The notes under the pieces: model-generated
What the model was told of the DNA's origin: nothing
Seen by the model: the letters and a program-made list of their open reading frames with translations, nothing else
Databases searched by the model: none
Part shown: positions 14,301 to 26,200 of the stretch, piece after piece
Layout of the letters: each line of letters opens with the position of its first letter
How positions within the stretch are numbered: the stretch's first letter is position 1
Translations under genes and position numbers: made by a program
Assembly: GCA_008711295.1 (NCBI GenBank)
Contig: VUYV01000045.1
Location: forward strand, 1,564,842-1,628,841
Direction of reading: 5' to 3'
DNA: 64,000 bases
Source of the DNA: Anarhynchus alexandrinus
Lineage: Eukaryota; Chordata; Aves; Charadriiformes; Charadriidae

Positions 14301-15615
14301 ACAGGAAGGTATGCAAACAAGGTTTTTTAAAACAGTAATTGTGGTTAAAGGAAATAATGAAGTGTACCAGAGGTAGATTTCAAATACAAGGGGGAGAGGA
14401 GAAAAATAATGCTTCCTGACATCAGGGTAATTAAGCATAGCGTAGGCTGAAGAGATGAAGATTAGAGTTAATAACATACCATGGTTGTTCCTTCAGCTTT
14501 ATGTCTTTTCAAGCAGCCTTATTTTACCTTCTTGCCTCATAGTGAGTGAGGTCTTAACCTGCTGGTAATTCAATGTATTACTGACGGTGTCTCTGAAATT
14601 AGGAACTTTACAATATGATGAAAGGTGGCATAATCAGGTATTTAGTGAGGAGATAACAGAACAAATTCTTCTGTAAATCTTATCTGATGTATGTGCTTGA
14701 GTTGGGTTTAGAGATGGGATTTCTGAAAGTTTTGCTCTATTACTAAGTAGATTTTTTCAGTCTGTAGTTTGAATTGATGCTGTGAATTGGTCAGAATAAG
14801 GAAAATAAAAGATCATGTCTAAACTGTGAGATTTGGAAAAGCATGAAATTTTTGCAGCACTTCTTGAATTTGAACATTTTATTTTTTAGGTTTTTTTCCT
14901 GCTTTTCTTTTTTATGTTTTTTATTCCTTCCACTTTCTTTTTAAAATTTTTGCTTTTGCAAATGAAGGAGGATGACACAAAAGTTAGGGGGAAAGAATGA
15001 TATATAAAATATTTTTAATTGCTTTTTTTGGTAGTTTATAATAACAAAGCAAACATTTCAAAATTGTTAAATGCCTTTTTTTAGTGCTCAGTTACAAAAA
15101 ATACTTTCACTTTCTTTTTATTCTTCTACATGACCACTGTATTCATGGCTTTGTAGACTGTGCAGTGGTCCTTATTTACAGCTGTCAATTCATTGGTCCC
15201 CCAATATCCATTTTCCTGAAATCCTCCCCACAAGTCGCCTTAGCTTTCAGATGATGTGTGACAGGTGAAGTGGAGGAGCAGGACTGCAAGAGACCTGGTA
15301 GAGGAAGTCTTAATATGAAGCTCAGTAAGTACGGAAACACAGAGCCTATGGGTACAATATTTTACCAGAATTTGTAACGTCTTATGTTAGTGAGGCAAGA
15401 TTATCAAGTTGACATCTTTACATTACATTGTCTCTTCTATGCAAGATCAGTAAAAAGGTGAGGTTTGTAGCAGTGGTTCTGGAAAGAAGAAGATACCAGA
15501 TATACAAACCTTTGAAAAAGAAGGAAGCCAAGTGGCACAAACTGACCAACACTGAGTCTCCCATGGGTTCTACATGTCATTCATGTAGGTCCAATATACT
15601 ATCATTTTTTGAGGG
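8373..15615. other. Unique AT-rich noncoding DNA
   Basis: No gene or assignable transposon is seen in this 7 kb. It holds homopolymer T tracts (near 10363-10375 and 11082-11098) and a 16-base near-palindromic hairpin at 12405-12420 (arms AGCCCCT and AGGGGCT). The stretch around 13195-13330 carries TAATTA-type motifs and looks like candidate conserved noncoding sequence. Frames of 60-128 codons match nothing I know and are most likely chance. Confidence 0.65.
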
Positions 15616-15680
15616 TGTTACGGTTTGAGAAACCCACAACAATTTATTGTCATTTAGACGACTATTCTATCACCCAATGA

Positions 15681-15702
15681 CCCCTTCCCACGTGGGAAGG
15701 GG
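15681..15702. repeat. Perfect 22-bp palindrome with central CACGTG
   Basis: Each 11-base arm reads CCCCTTCCCAC on its own strand, and the centre is the canonical E-box CACGTG. It lies within the 3' part (R/U5 side) of the solo LTR. It could form a hairpin in RNA or bind a bHLH dimer in DNA; function is inference. Confidence 0.95.
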
Positions 15703-16012
15703 AATCGGGGAAAAAAACAGGAAACACAAGGGCTGAAATATAAATAGATTTAATAGAATAATACTAAAAATTAACATTAATAATACTAAAGAACCAGTAT
15801 TGATCCCAATAGCAATATAAAATATACAAGGATTATACTCAGCCAATTCTATCAGAAGAAAGCAGTGCACTCCCAGCAGTGGACAGCAAATGTTGGACAC
15901 TGTGAGTGCTACAGCTTCGGGAGGAAGGGAAGGGCTCAGGAGTCTGGCACGAGGGCAAGAAGTTCTCTGGGTCACTGCCGTCATAGGAGAGAGAGAGAAC
16001 TGATCAAACTTT

Positions 16013-16025
16013 CTAATTTATATTG
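16013..16025 (-). promoter_or_regulatory. LTR TATA-like promoter element
   Basis: The minus strand reads CAATATAAATTAG, a TATA-type box about 240 bp into the LTR from its 5' end and upstream of the AATAAA motif, which is the order expected in U3/R. No evidence of present activity. Confidence 0.5.
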
Positions 16026-16263
16026 AATGTGACGTTCATGGTATGAAATAATCCTGTTGGCCAGCTTGGGTCAAGTGCCCGGGTCTCAGTCCTCCTCATC
16101 CCTGCACCTGGTGAGCTCAAAAACACTGAGACCTTGAAACTCACATAGCATAGCTAGCTATAAAGTAAATATTTTCACAAATTCAGACACTAGAGTCTTC
16201 TAAAAGTACAGCTTTCCCAAACATTAGAAGATAAATTAGTTCTGTGTCACTCAAACCAGGACA

Positions 16264-17776
16264 ACGGGTATTTTAGTCAATTCAGATTTTCTGAGATGTG
16301 AGTAGCGTGTAATGATTTCTAGTATAAACCTGGGAATATGTGTTGCATGCCTTGGTGTTTGGCACATAGATGAATCTGGGTATTAGCGGGTATAAAGTTT
16401 AATGTTGGAAGACTATGGAAAGATCCCATTTGGGTTGTGTCTTGGCAGAGTATACCTGCATAGGGTATTGGCTCTGGCTCAAGCCCATGAGCCATCTGAG
16501 TGATAGTTTACGTGGTGGAAAACTATGTTAGAGAGTATGGATAACTAGCAGACAGTGCTTGAGTTTGCTCTCTGTCCCTGTTTTATCCAGCAGAACCTGT
16601 GTCACCTGTAAGATTATCTTAAAGAGACCTTCCTCCCAAGATCTATGCAAAGGTGCTGGGATAAAAGTTTGACATGTCTGATAGCACAAAACACAGTGTT
16701 AAATGTAATAATGATCTACAGGGCAGCCCCAGGAGGATGCTTCTTGCTTAAAAACCCACTTTCCCATCTTCTGGGGCTGCTCAGCTTACATCACCGGATA
16801 TGGCTGCACCCCAAACTACCTGTGGCTGGGAGGGAATGATACATACACCAGACAATGAGCTTTCAGGTGACATGTTCCGTTTGCAGGACCACACACTGGG
16901 CAGTGCCTTTAGACGGAATTTGAACCTTTGCTCATTTGATACTGAGTACTTTCTGAATTGTTGTAACTGAAGAGCTGTGGACTCATGAAGGGAAAATAAA
17001 CTTTTTTCTTGTAGTTTACTCGTGTAATAGTTTTAATATATTTTGATAATTTGCTTTAGGATTTTAAGCAACTCAGAAAAAATTTGTTTTGTTTTACATT
17101 CTTTTGGGGGTTATTACAAGCATATTTCAGCTCTGTCCCAATGTATTTTTTACCCAAAAGGTTATTTTTTTCCCCAAATTGCCAACCAGCATGTGCTTCT
17201 GAGATGCATTTTTTCCATCAAAAGGGTTTTATTCTCTTAGCATGGCAATTAGGTTGATTATTTCCAAGTGTAGACAGATCCAGTCATGCTAATGGAGTTA
17301 ATTACTTCTGTCACATTAAAACGGTTGGGAGGGATTTGCCTAGGCAATAGCTGTGCCATTTGCCACAGCTGTCTGTGGGTTGGGAAGCATTGGACAGCCT
17401 GATTCGTACAATGATTAATGTCTAGAGGAACTCTGCCAGGCACCCAAAAGCCTTTATATCTTTTTTTTGAGATATTTGGAGAAAATTACAAATGCTGGCT
17501 TACTTTTAGAAAACAACAATTCGAGGGCTCTCCAAGATGTCTTGAAAACAGGTGAGCCCTCAACAGGGGAGCTCCCAATCTATTTGCCAGAAGCTTGCTG
17601 TGCACCATAGAGTGGTCAAAAAAGCTGCTAAGAAAACTGCAGAATGTGCTAGATTAAATAATGTTTTGACAAAAAAAACATGAGTAAATAAGAGATTTAG
17701 AGAAAAATTGAGAAGTTCTATAAAATCAATAGAGACAAACAAAGATTGTTCTGTGGACTGAAGGTCTTGATAGCAG
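16264..17776. other. Unique noncoding DNA between two LTRs
   Basis: No retroviral coding remnant lies between the two LTRs, and they belong to different families, so this is host sequence and not a provirus interior. About 17275-17400 contains a TAATTA core, a CAGCTG E-box and a short inverted repeat (CCACAG...CTGTGG), and is a candidate conserved noncoding element. Confidence 0.65.
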
Positions 17777-18716
17777 TGCGGTGGGTTGACCCTGGCTGGA
17801 TGCCAGGTGCCCACCAAAGCTGCTCTATCACTCCCCCTCCTCAACTGGACAAGGGAGAGAAAATATAATGAAAAGCTCATGGGTCGAGATAACGACAGGG
17901 AGAAATCACTCACCAGTTACCATCATGGGCAAACCAGACTTGACTTGGGGAAATTAGTTTCATTTATTACCAATCAAAACAGAGGAGGACAACGAGAAAT
18001 AATAACTAAATCTTAAAACACCTTCGCCCCACCCCTCCCTTCTTCCTGGGCTCAACTTCATTCTTGATTTTCTGTTCCTCCTCCCCCCAAGCGGCGCAGA
18101 GGGATGGGAAATGGAGGTTGCTGTCGGTTCATAACACATTGTCTCTGCCGCTCCTTCCTCCTCAGGGGTAGGATTCCTCACGCTCTTACTGTGCTCCAGC
18201 ATGGAGTCCCTCCCACCAGAGACAGGTCTCCACCAACTTCTCCAACATGTCTCTCCCACAGTCTGTAGTTCTTCAGGAACTGCTCCAGCATGAGTCCCTT
18301 CCACAGGGTGCAGTCCTTCAGGAACAGACTGCTCCAGTATGTGTCCCCCACGGGGCCACAAGTCCTGCCAGAAAGCCTGCTCCAGTGTGGGCTTTTCTCT
18401 ACATGGGTCCACAGGTCCTGCCAGGAACCTCGTCCAGTGCAAGCTCCCCATGGGGTCACAGTGTCCTTCAGGCATCCACTTGCTCCGGCATGGGGTCCAC
18501 CATGGGCTGCAGGTGGATATCTGCTCCACCATTAACCTCCGTGGGATGCAGTGGGAGACATCCTGCTTTACCATGGTCTTCAGCACAGGCTGCAGGGTAA
18601 TGTCTGCTTTGGCACCTGGAGGATCTCCTCTCCCTCCTTCTTCACTGACCTTGGTGTCTGCAGAGTTGTTTCTCTCACATATTCTCACTACTCTCTCTGG
18701 CTGCAGTTGCACAGTT
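17777..18716 (-). mobile_element. Avian ERV LTR with internal tandem repeats
   Basis: The plus-strand left end TGCGGTGGGTTGACC followed by CTGGCTGGATGCCAGGTG is the terminus of a common avian ERV LTR, here in minus orientation (sense 3' end ...GGTCAACCCACCGCA). An AATAAA signal in the sense direction lies at 17963-17968, close to the sense 3' end as expected. The upstream (U3) part, plus coordinates about 18190-18610, is a degenerate tandem array. The right boundary near 18716 is approximate, because no clear target duplication is visible (TAGCAG precedes the left end). A 250-codon open frame on the minus strand (17960-18712) falls wholly inside the LTR and follows its tandem repeats (W/P/G/E-rich). 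It is not a recognisable retroviral or host protein. No internal retroviral genes flank it, so it is a solo or truncated LTR. Confidence 0.8.
18190..18615. repeat. Degenerate minisatellite inside the LTR
   Basis: About ten diverged copies of a unit beginning CTGCTCCAGCATGG recur every 40-50 bases, near 18193, 18241, 18288, 18331, 18379, 18431, 18480, 18521, 18563 and 18606. Units commonly contain a C-rich block and a CAGTCCTTCAGGAA or CAAGTCCTGCCAG stretch. Tandem arrays in U3 are known in avian LTRs of this type and often act as enhancers. Confidence 0.85.
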
Positions 18717-21700
18717 GGGTTTTTTAAACGTAATTCCTTTTTTTTTATAAATAATCGCTTCCTATTTTACAAGCAGATTCTTTCCAATAACAATTTTCAA
18801 AGAACCTCAATTTTTGCATTTTTTACCAAAATGATTCATTGATATCCAGGAAAACTCAATAAATACTACGGTTGATACAAAAACTTCTCTTTTCACCCAG
18901 TGCTCTCCAACCTAGGAGGAATGCCAAGACTGTTGGATCTCCCTAAGGATCATAATCCTCAAAAGGGAAGTGAGACTGGTAAATTTAGGAGAAATGAACC
19001 TGGGTTGTGTCTCTTATTATTATTGGGGAAAATATTATATTTTTTATAGAATTATTTTATATAATATAAATATTATAATAATATTTTAAAATATTATACT
19101 GCAGGAAAGGTTATTCTTGGAGACTGAAGTACCAGCTTTGGGTAGGTGTGCCAGTCCATAGTCCCAGAAACATCTACAAGGTGGTGAGACAGCGCCTTTC
19201 ATAGGAAGAATAATGACCTGTAAGGCAATGCATTGTCTTTAAGAGGATTTGCAAACATGTCTCATCCTCTAAAGCTGTTAGAGGAAGAATGAGTCCCACT
19301 CTGTTTGCTGCAGAGTCTGTGCAGGAGCACCACAGCTATAAGCAGACAGATGTTACCTGGTATACAAGAACTATCAGGAGAAGAGCATGAGGCAGAGGTC
19401 TTCTGCCATTTACGACCTGCTGTGGCTACTCCTAGAATAAGCCCTGCTTCTTCTCACCTTGACACATCTCAGTCAATCCACTACCTGTGTCTCACTTACG
19501 TTTTCCATTCTTTCAAAATGCTGATGGGCAAGTTAAAACTACTGGTACTAAAATTACTACAAAGTGTAGTTTGCAAAGACTCAGAACTTAGTAGAATTTA
19601 GACTCAAACCTGGTTCTTTTTTCCCCAAAGCTTTCTTTTCATAGAGAAAATTGCTTGTATCAGTCTTTCTCCATTTCCTTTTTACATTGTTTAAAGAGAA
19701 GATTTTTTAAAATTTATATAATCTGTTAAAAATAATGTCTTCACTCCATATGAAACTGCCAAGCTCTGTTGTTCTCTCTTTCTCACACTCTCATTTTTTA
19801 ATCACTCTGAGATTTCCGCTGTACCTGACGTGAACATTAGTGTTATTTGGCACGCACTCTGAATTTTATGGAGCACAATTTAATTTTGTATGTATTTCTT
19901 GACGAATGCTCAAATTGAACATTTCTCTTCTTCCTTTACTGCCACTTTTTTCTTTGCTGCTCCTGTGAGAGACAGATCCTGTAGTGACTAACTCCCTTTC
20001 AATGAAATTTTGAACACCCACAGATTGCCTTAAATCCAATGGAAGTTATGCCTTCAATATCTTGTTTTTTAAAGACTAGAATACTAGGACTTTTTTCCTT
20101 AAATGCTAACAGTAAGGGTGATGTGCCACATTAAAATTAAAATACCTTAAAATAATAGGTATCATGTGACTAAATTCATGAATATGACAGCATGAAATGT
20201 TTCAGCATTAGGTTAATTCAGCTTCCTTTACTTTCACAAAACACTTTCAATTTCTTTTGGTTTAGGAGAAAATTTTCAAATATAGAGCTGTGTATAAAGG
20301 CAAATGAAAACAAAACTATTTCACTTGTCTGACATCTTTCACTATCTAGATTCAGGGCATTGAAACAAAGAAGAAACAAAAACTGGCTCATTATTTCTAG
20401 AGATGTCAAAAAATCCATGGAAAGCAAGTTGCTTAAAAGTAGTAACATTTTGTTGGACTGAAAGTTTTTTTTCTGGAAATGCTTGCAAAACTGAGCAAGG
20501 ATCTAGAACTTGCTGAACGAGGGAGGAATGAAATGACAAAAGATATTCAGTATGTAAAAGATGAGGTGGGTGGAAACACAAGGAAACATTTCTATTGTCT
20601 AGAGACAATAGTATCCTGTCAGTGTCTCACTTAATTTCATTCCTTACCAGGAAAGACTTCCAAGATCTACTCCTGACCTCAGGGTCACTGTTATGATTAC
20701 ACTGTGCTGGTTTGTGTTACTGGGCCATGAGCAAAACGCGTGCCTGGAAATACCTTTTCTGGCACCAGCCAGATAAACTGTTATGTGTCTAACAGTGGTT
20801 TGCTGGTGAAGCAGCTGTACCCACTGGTCTAGAAATCATGCCCATGGTGAGATGCTATGGATTTCTTCTTCATGCTCTTTATTTATTAGAGAAGGAATCT
20901 TAACTTTTCCAGTCAAAAGGACTTACTGCCAAAGGACACACTTCAACATCAGTGACATGCACCTGAACTTAATAAAAGCTGCCACCAGACCTCAGAAATT
21001 CTTATTAGCTCCATTTAATGGCAGTATTGTTTGAATCCCTGTCATATAGCAATATGAGAGATAGGAATTATAAAGTTGAGAGAATAGATGTACAAGGCTT
21101 TTCAGGCTGAGGGAAGACATTTAAAGCCATTCAAGATTCTCTAACAAAATGAGGCAGAAATAAAAACATATTTTTACCATGTCATTATTGGGCTACATTT
21201 CCAAAGACAAGTTGCAGAGACCAGAATGTGTTCTTTATATTACCTGGAGAGTTTGGAGGGAAAGACACAGTTTGGTCTATCTAAAGACAAGCTGTCCAGC
21301 ACAAACAAATCAAAATTCCCTTTATCGTTTTCCATTTGGAACAAACTAATTGCAGTTATCTTAACTGTTTTCCCTGTGTGACTACAATTACAACAGCATA
21401 ATGTAACACTGTCTTCTGACTTCCAGATAAGACTTTTCCTAAATGGTGTAATCCCATCATTCCCTTTGGCTTTTTGACAATTCCTTAAACTACTCTTGAA
21501 AAAAAATCTCGTAACTGACCAAAAATTAAAATAATTCCAGGACCACTTCCATTGAAAAAAGTTCCTTGTTTAAACATGAATAACGATGGCATTATCTAGC
21601 CCCTGCAGTCTAGATCCAGTCAAACAAAACAAAACAATAAAAGAGCTTTTACAATAATTTTCACCAAAAAATATCTTCTATTTTATGGAAATGTTTCCAA

Positions 21701-22489
21701 ATTAGAAACATTTTGACTATCTCTATTTCTAAATTCTCTGAAGTACTTCAATTTTATAGGGTGAAAATGAAACAACTGTTACTGCTTATTCTGTGCTTCT
21801 GTTAGCACCCAGCTGTTTCCCAACAGCAGGGCATCTGACTTAGGGCATCTGATTATGACCATGTGATATTTTGCAAACTGAAATCTTTTTCTCCATAAAA
21901 GTGGATAGAGGTGGTAGCTGGACTCATGGGGTGAATATTGGTACATGCTGACATGCTTTATCACTTAATAATTTTTCTGTCCATTTTCAAGGACTTCCCG
22001 CTATAGTTCATGTTGATTTTTATTTTTCAGTCTTCAAATCACAGAAACTACTTGATCATGAGTGACCATTCAACAGTGATCATGAGGAGACCATTCTGTT
22101 CATTCTATACCTCTGAAGAGAAATTAATGTGCTCTCGAGAAAATTCTTTGCTTTAAGAGTAAGCTCAAAATTTCATGGCTAAGAACAAGTTAACACCGGC
22201 ACAATTTTTTCATCATGTGGAATTTGTCAAGGTCTGCCCCCTCCAGTTATGTTATTTGCTAGATATTTTGCTCAGAAATAATCTTTAAATTACAGAAAAA
22301 AAACCCCACAAGTAAAAGCTGTTTTGACAGGAAACTTTCCACAGTAGAGAAGTTTGTCACCGAAACAGGAGGTGGCTCTGGAACTGACAAAAGCAATCTT
22401 AATGCCTTTAGCTGTTGTTCTAAGAACTCATGGGAGATAGGTGAAGTTCCATAAATAAGTTAAGTGCCTGCCTTTAAACATGGAGTTCA
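18717..22489. other. Unique AT-rich noncoding DNA
   Basis: No gene is supported. An AT-only palindromic tract lies at about 19015-19099. A tandem pair of AGGGCATCTGA at 21828-21852 (period 14) is a small duplication. No other recognisable repeats. Confidence 0.65.
19015..19099. repeat. AT-rich tract rich in short inverted repeats
   Basis: Roughly 85 bases of nearly pure A/T made of TATTAT, ATATAAT and AATATT units that can pair with one another. Potential cruciform or DNA-unwinding sequence; probably a decayed microsatellite. Confidence 0.8.
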
Positions 22490-23230
22490 TTCAGTCTGCC
22501 TTCACAAGCTATAGTTTCTAGATGATGATCTCTTTATCTCTCCTGCACTCTCTCCAGTCAATGCCCTTCCTGGAAAGGCTTCCCAGTACTGTTCCAGACT
22601 GCACACTACCCCAGATAAACCCCTTTTGGTGCCAACAAAGCAGAGAGATTTCTTCCCCAAACTAACACAAGAGTCTTGTCAAAGCATTCCAGCATTGTGT
22701 TTCCACTGGAAGAGTAGCACCTTTTTGGTACATCTTGAGTTTGTCATTCACGTCACCAGAAGACATTATTGTGAAGAGGAGCTGTCCAACCAGCTGTTCT
22801 CCAGCTCATGTAGGTGCATGCTTTCTTGCCTAAGAGTAGAATTTCACGGTTTTCCTTTCTGAATATCCTGTGGTTTTTCAGACCACTTCTGAATCTGCTA
22901 AGGTGAATTTAAATTCTGCCATTGTCCTGGCAGTTTCTCCCAGCTTGGCGTCTTTTGCAAATGTAATGAAGTTCCAGTAACTCATCACGAAGTCAGTAGG
23001 AAAAATACCGAATAGTACTCTCGATGATAAATATGTACAGAATGTCGATAAACTCAATTCAACAGAAAAGCATTAATAATTACCTTTACAGCACAATTCT
23101 CTGATAACTTTTGGACTCATTTTCCTCTACCCAGTTCCCATATTTTAACAGTTCTTCAGTTTTGACTATATCACTCTCCTTTGCTTATGAGAATTTCATG
23201 TGAGGCAGGGTACAATTCATCTTGTTTCAA
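22490..23230 (-). mobile_element. Very old CR1-like LINE fragment (decayed RT)
   Basis: On the minus strand two landmarks of the CR1 reverse transcriptase can still be read in order. The first is PHEILISK at about 23180-23203, corresponding to the 'DTVPHDILISK'-type block before the RT palm. The second is TFAKDAKLGETARTM starting at about 22964, which corresponds to the catalytic FADDTKLGG box, with the first Asp replaced by Lys. Lower coordinates continue in the order expected for the element's 3' half (segments like CTTGAGTTTGT and CTCTCTCCAGTCAATG). Many stops and frameshifts separate the blocks. Divergence is far greater than in the other CR1 copies here, so this is an ancient insertion, possibly from before the bird radiation. 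Assignment rests on remembered CR1 consensus and on colinearity with the copy at 59975-62405. Boundaries are approximate. Confidence 0.75.
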
Positions 23231-26200
23231 TTTAAATGTCTTCAATGCAGATGTCTTTTCACTCTGTGCTGCCTTTATAGTTCGCAGAGAGCAGGCACTT
23301 TGAGTGCACAACTCCTCTGCCCTGTTCTAAATAACTTTCTTAAGATGATGTGGATTGTTTTCCAGAAATTCTTATTTTTGTCCATTGACTCTGAAAAGAA
23401 TTATTAAACTGAATGTGGGTGTCTAGACTGTGGGTGTCTACATATGGTTGCTTAAACTTTACCCACAGTCTCACAAGTGTTACTGAAGTCAGGTTACATC
23501 TATCCCCTGCCACATTTACAGAATCAGTCACAAAGGTTTGGTTAGATTGATTCAATTTACATAACGACAGAGACCTTTGAAAATCTGTTACAACTGAATT
23601 AATGGACTCAAAACTACTTATCATCTCAAAAACTATCTTAGGGATGTTCCTGCAAATATTTTGGTAACTAATGGTGTAAACATTATTAAGTATTAAAGAC
23701 TCTCTTCAGACATACTTTTGTTCTTTAAAAAACAACTAGATTTTAGATTCTTTAACATGACATACAGAATTCAACAGAAAAGAATGCAGGAATCAAGAAA
23801 AATTTTAAAATTTCAAAATTACTTGTCCCCTTCAGCAATGAAGAAAACAAAATCCTACATAAAAGTTTGTTTCTCCTTGGTTATTCTCTCCCTTTCAACT
23901 TACTTGTTTCCATAGTTAAAATATGAGGGGAATTTGTAACAGTAATCTTAAAGAACAAAAAGAGGAGTTGGAGTAGATTTCATTAGGAAAGGCAGAACCT
24001 AGCTCTGGTGTTCTTGTGGATATAAAACAGAATTATGCCCTGAATGTTAATTCCTGCTCCTGCCCTGCTCTGTTCTCCTAGAAAATAAGTGGAGTACTTC
24101 CTGCTGCCAAAATATATTTTCTCTTCATAGGGAAGAGGGCAGAGGAAGGAAGAGGAGTGAGGGTTTCACCCTCTAATCAATCCATACCACAATGTTATTC
24201 TCGTAAAACTGGTATTAACATTTTATGAGATAGCTTGTATTTATACTTCAAAATAAATCAAAATATTTACTGTTAACAAATACAAAACCTTTACACAGTC
24301 AAAGTTCTGTGTCCACTTCAGCTACAGCAATTAATGTTTGAGAAAGTTACATATTAGCCTTGTGATGTGATGGCCAAAATATACAAAAAAGTAAGGTTTG
24401 TATCAGAAATGACATGATTTATTAGACCAGACTATTTATCTGGACAAAACAGACAAACTTTCAGGAATTTTTCTTTCTTGGAGTTTATTATTATTATTAA
24501 CGTTAATATTTGCCCTATAAGCAACAGGCACATTTGTATGTGGTCACGAAAAATATATCTTTGAAAACTATACACTCTTCACAATAGAATAGTTCTATAA
24601 ACCTTTTATAATTTGTTATAATAAACAGTACATAATGCATAGTACATAAAAATTTGGTGACAGATAAGCAATTGTTAACATAGTTTGTGTTATAATCCAC
24701 TTACAGAAATCTTTATTCGATTTTTGGAGAGTGGAATGTGTCTGAAAACTGCCATGAAAACTTTATTTCCTTGTACATAATCTGTCAATAATTATAAATG
24801 CCTCCTAATCCCAGAAATACCAAAAGCTTTCCTTTCTGTTTCAACAAATTTTAGTGGGATTTTTGAATCAATTGTTGCAGTCCTAGGAAAGATTGTGATT
24901 TTTTTCAGAGCGCTGTTAGTAGAAGCAATTAAGCTGCCTATAATTAGACCTCGTAGATTTTTTTGCAGCTATCCAAACATATAGTTTCCAGTGATTTGAA
25001 TGAGTCCTGCACAATTAACATCTTTGAGAATGCTTGCCTGAACTCAAATATTTTCTTAATATTTCAAATACTAAATTTAATAGACTTTTTGAATGTGTTT
25101 TTGATGTGCTTTTCCTAATCCTATCATTTGTTCCTTTTAGTATATGCATAAGAACAAAGAGAAGAAAAAAAAATAAATGAAAAATAGCAAAACGATCAAA
25201 GTAAAAAGATGATAAATCATTGAATGTCAGATTCATAGTGTTGTCACCCTCTGTGAGTGATGAGACTTCTATATTGGGGCAAGGACTCCCTGGTCTATTT
25301 CATCACTGAGAATAAAAGCAGCCTGTAAAATCAGCTTAGCTGAGATATCCGTTAGTTGGCTAAAACTGAGGGAGATTAATTTCACCCTAGCCTTTCTCTG
25401 CCTCACTTCCCTGTCTAAACTAGTGGAAAATGTAGTTTTCTACTGCCTCAATATTTGTACAGATGAGAAGTGGACAGGTCTCAGCTGAGCATGGCATGCT
25501 GCCTTTCTGGGAGTAAAGAGGCGCTTCAGTGAGCTTCAGGGAGCTGTGGTCTCTCACTCTGCTCCCTTGAGGTGGTGATTTGTTTCTGCTGAAATTCTCC
25601 AGCTTTTCTTACTTCCCTGAGCTTCCACTTACAGAGCGTGAAATGGCCCTGCACAGGGAGAAAAGACACAGATTCCCCTTCCTTATCTTTCCTTCTACAA
25701 GCGCTCTGATCTCAAAACCGAACCCTTCACGTGACCAGATTCTGGTACGTAATCTGCTGCTTTGTTCAAATTAAGTAATATTTTGTTTTAGAAGTTGTCT
25801 ACAGGATTTTTTCCCCTTCTCTCTCTCTGTTTTTTTTTTTTTTTCTCTTTTTTCTTTTTNACCACAACTGTGTTGTCAGTTTTGACTCCTGCAGCTGTCA
25901 AGAGAGTAAAAGCTTGACTATGAAAGGAGATGGTTCTCGTTTCTGGGCAATCTGTTCTTTTAAAAACTTTGCATACTCATTAATTCAAAACCTTTCACAA
26001 TTACATATATTTCCTGCACTTTATTCCTCTTTTAATATTTTTTCTTGACTTGAAAGAAATTCAATGTTGTGCAAAGCATTTACTTATTGCTGGGTATCAA
26101 ACAGTTACCTATGAAACAAAAAGATCATTTCTGTTTAATACAGATAGCTCTTACTGTTTCCTTAGCAAGTAACATCATAGATTATTATCACAACTGAAAC

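Larger units (their letters stand above)
15616..16263 (-). mobile_element. Solo LTR of an avian endogenous retrovirus (ERVL-like)
   Basis: Read on the minus strand, the 648-bp element starts TGTCCTGGTTTGAG and ends CTCAAACCGTAACA, giving the TG...CA ends and imperfect terminal inverted repeats of an LTR. Regulatory signals sit in the expected order in the sense direction: a CRE-like TGACGT core on the plus strand near 16030, a TATA-like CAATATAAAT at about 16016-16025, and an AATAAA polyadenylation motif at 15643-15648. No gag, pol or env homology lies on either side, so this is a solo LTR left by recombination between the two LTRs of a provirus. The flanking pentamers GAGGG (left) and ACGGG (right) could be an eroded 5-bp target duplication. 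A perfect 22-bp palindrome lies inside near the 3' end. The family is assigned from remembered avian LTR ends, not from a database search. Confidence 0.85.

Noticed and set aside
17960..18712. 250-codon minus-strand open frame as a protein-coding gene
   Set aside because: It lies wholly inside an ERV LTR and its pattern follows the LTR tandem repeats. No retroviral or host domain is visible.
15616..18716. A complete provirus bounded by the two minus-strand LTRs
   Set aside because: The LTRs are of different families with different termini, and no gag, pol or env remnants lie between them.
20702..20720. TGTGCTGGTTTG as the start of another LTR
   Set aside because: Sequence after the first dozen bases does not follow any LTR pattern I recognise.
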